Shown: piece after piece, positions 5,167 through 6,698 of the stretch | Layout of the letters: each line of letters starts with the position of its first letter | Numbering within the stretch: the stretch's first letter is position 1 | Position numbers and translations under genes: made by a program | The notes under the pieces: generated by a model | What the model was told of the DNA's origin: nothing | Database searches by the model: none | What the model saw: the letters and a program-made list of their open reading frames with translations, nothing else | Assembly: GCA_021811745.1 (NCBI GenBank) | Contig: JAJZNH010000462.1 | Span: 1 to 6,698, forward strand | Direction: 5' to 3' | DNA from: Acidobacteriota bacterium | GTDB taxonomy: Bacteria; Acidobacteriota; Terriglobia; Terriglobales; Acidobacteriaceae | DNA length: 6,698 nucleotides

Positions 5167-6698
5167 ATGCGTAAACCTGCCGAGCCGAGCGGCGGCAACT
5201 CTGTACGGTCACAGTCCTGCTCTGCGCCACCGGTTGAATTCCTGGCCGGGATCGATGTGGGCTCGACCACTGTGAAGACGGTGGTGCGCTCGGCGGCCGG
5301 CGAAATTCTGATCCGCGAGTATCTGCGCCATGAAGGACGACAGGCGGAGACGGTCCTTGCGTCCTTGCGCCGGGCGACACGGGAGCTGGGGATCGCAGAC
5401 GCCAACCTTCGCCTGTTTATGACGGGCAGCGGCGGGCACGAGCTGGCCAGCTTACTGGGCGCGCGTTTTGTACAGGAGGTTGCCGCCGTAAGCCTTGCTG
5501 TAGAACGAGAGCATCCGGAAGTGCGCTCCGTAATCGAGCTTGGAGGCCAGGACGCGAAGATCGTCCTCTTTCAGAAAGGCAGCCAGGGCAGGCGCAGGAA
5601 GATCGCGACCATGAATGACCGGTGCGCCGGGGGTACCGGCGTGGTGATCGAGCGGATCGCGGCGCGACTGCACATCTCCACTGAGGAGCTTGTAAGCAGA
5701 CATTTCGACGATGCATATACCTATCCTGTTGCGGGGAAATGCGGAGTCTTCGCCGAGACCGACATCACAGGCTTGCAGAAGCAGGGAGTTCCAGCCGATC
5801 ACCTGATGGCGTCGCTGTTTCAAGCGATTGTGCTACAAAATCTGACGGTGCTGACGCGCGGGCACGATCTGCTGCCGGGTGTTTTTCTGCTTGGTGGACC
5901 GAACGCATATTTTCCGGGATTGCAGGCGGCGTGGCGGCGGGGACTGATTGATCTCTGGAAACGTAGAAACGTGCCGCTGCCTGCCGATGCTGCGCTCGAA
6001 TCGCTCATCCAAGTCCCGCCTATGGCGGAGTACTTCGCGGCCATTGGGGCCATTACGTTCGGCCTCGAAGATTCGTCGCATGTGTCGCAGTACCAGGGCG
6101 TGCGCCCGCTCGAACAACTGCTGGAGCAGCAGAAGCATTCCTGCGCAGGGCGGGCATCCAGCGTCGATGGGCTCTGCTGCGAGGAAGCTGAGTTGGAGCG
6201 CTTCCGCCGCTTGTACTCGATCCTCCCGGTCCCACGCCGACTTGCCCCGGTCTTACATCATCATGTCTTCATCGGTCTTGACGGCGGTTCCACTTCGACC
6301 AAGGCTGTTGCGCTCGCTCCCGATGGAACTCTGCTCGCGTCCTCATACCAGCTTTCGCAGTCGGATCCCGTATCGGATGCGGTTACAGTGCTGCGCGATC
6401 TGCACCGAAAGCTGGAAGAAGCGGGCGAGCCGGTCGAAGTGCTCGGTCTGGGCACGACGGGCTATTCGAAAGATCTGCTCAAAAAAGTGCTGTTCGCCGA
6501 TGTCGCTTTGGTCGAGACCGTCGCCCATGCCAAATCGTCTCTGCGACTGTTTCCCAATGTGGACGCGATCATCGATGTGGGCGGCCAGGACATTAAGATT
6601 GTCATGCTGCAGAACGGGGCCGTGAAGGATTTCAGGCTCAACACGCAGTGCTCGGCGGGCAATGGATATTTTCTTCAAGCGGCTGCCGAAAGGCTCGG
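5167..6698 (+). CDS. Tandem BadF/BadG/BcrA/BcrD (HgdC-type) ATPase, 3' end beyond the window
   Basis: The frame is open from ATG 5167 to the window edge (510 complete residues) and is intact. Two ASKHA ATPase domains follow one another. Domain 1 (about residues 25-300) has the phosphate-1 loop GIDVGSTTVKTVV (28-40), phosphate-2 ELGGQDAKIV (124-133), the cluster cysteine C153 in MNDRCAGGTG, the second cluster cysteine C192 in GKCGVFAETD, and the adenosine loop LLGGPNAYFP (241-250). C153 and C192 are 39 residues apart, the same spacing as Cys127 and Cys166 that hold the dimer-bridging [4Fe-4S] cluster of Acidaminococcus HgdC. Domain 2 begins at FIGLDGGSTSTKAVAL (368-383) with DVGGQDIKIV (470-479) and C495 in NTQCSAGNG; its second cysteine should lie just past the edge. 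A roughly 60-residue linker with C326, C337 and C338 separates the domains. These proteins use ATP hydrolysis to push one electron to a partner at very low potential. The expected partner is the COG3581-type protein of the same operon. Confidence 0.9.
   Translation, partial: MRKPAEPSGGNSVRSQSCSAPPVEFLAGIDVGSTTVKTVVRSAAGEILIREYLRHEGRQAETVLASLRRATRELGIADANLRLFMTGSGGHELASLLGARFVQEVAAVSLAVEREHPEVRSVIELGGQDAKIVLFQKGSQGRRRKIATMNDRCAGGTGVVIERIAARLHISTEELVSRHFDDAYTYPVAGKCGVFAETDITGLQKQGVPADHLMASLFQAIVLQNLTVLTRGHDLLPGVFLLGGPNAYFPGLQAAWRRGLIDLWKRRNVPLPADAALESLIQVPPMAEYFAAIGAITFGLEDSSHVSQYQGVRPLEQLLEQQKHSCAGRASSVDGLCCEEAELERFRRLYSILPVPRRLAPVLHHHVFIGLDGGSTSTKAVALAPDGTLLASSYQLSQSDPVSDAVTVLRDLHRKLEEAGEPVEVLGLGTTGYSKDLLKKVLFADVALVETVAHAKSSLRLFPNVDAIIDVGGQDIKIVMLQNGAVKDFRLNTQCSAGNGYFLQAAAERL

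Noticed and set aside
5948..6625. 225-codon plus-strand frame rich in Arg, Ser and Cys
   Set aside because: It lies in another frame of the tandem ATPase gene, which has all expected ATPase motifs. The composition is that of an out-of-frame shadow.
1..6698. CRISPR array, insertion sequence or attachment site
   Set aside because: No regularly spaced direct repeats, transposase-like frame or terminal inverted repeats with target duplications were seen. The dyads are short and not repeated as units.

Overview
The window is GC-rich bacterial DNA with an uneven layout. The left third (1-2023) has low coding density, holding two small minus-strand genes in a dyad-rich background. The right two thirds (2024-6698) are a tightly packed three-gene plus-strand operon that runs off the right edge. 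The lineage cannot be fixed without a search. From family knowledge, the short ribbon-helix-helix/coiled-coil protein and the short stand-alone STAS protein resemble small genes common in Acidobacteriota (Bryobacter/Solibacter-like), so that phylum is my best guess at moderate to low confidence.

Left region. Positions 1-135 are open in one plus frame and may be the 3' end of a gene, followed by a strong GC hairpin (155-175). A ribbon-helix-helix DNA-binding protein with a C-terminal coiled coil lies on the minus strand (264-572). About 770 bases (573-1344) contain no gene I can support, but hold many short perfect inverted repeats and an 11-G run. A STAS-domain protein follows on the minus strand (1345-1665), starting at a GTG behind a near-ideal Shine-Dalgarno. 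The divergent spacer 1666-2023 carries a 31-base compound dyad and a sigma-54-like -24/-12 element that points at the operon.

Right region. The operon encodes (i) a 624-residue COG3581-type protein (the DUF2229/HgdB-like, 'acyl-CoA dehydratase activase-related' family); (ii) a 421-residue radical SAM enzyme with a CxxxCxxC motif and a Cys-rich SPASM-like tail; and (iii) the first 510 residues of a protein with two consecutive BadF/BadG/BcrA/BcrD (HgdC-type) ASKHA ATPase domains. Genes i and ii overlap by 4 bases, and genes ii and iii are 4-6 bases apart, so co-translation is likely.

Modules i and iii are normally found in one very long polypeptide (two HgdC domains, then DUF2229, then an HgdB-like part). 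Here they are separate genes in reversed order with a radical SAM enzyme between them. The inference is an ATP-driven electron-transfer pair that supplies very low-potential electrons to a radical SAM reaction or to a substrate bound by the COG3581 protein. No classical 2-hydroxyacyl-CoA or benzoyl-CoA catalytic subunits are visible, and the substrate is unknown. This cluster is the most interesting content of the window.
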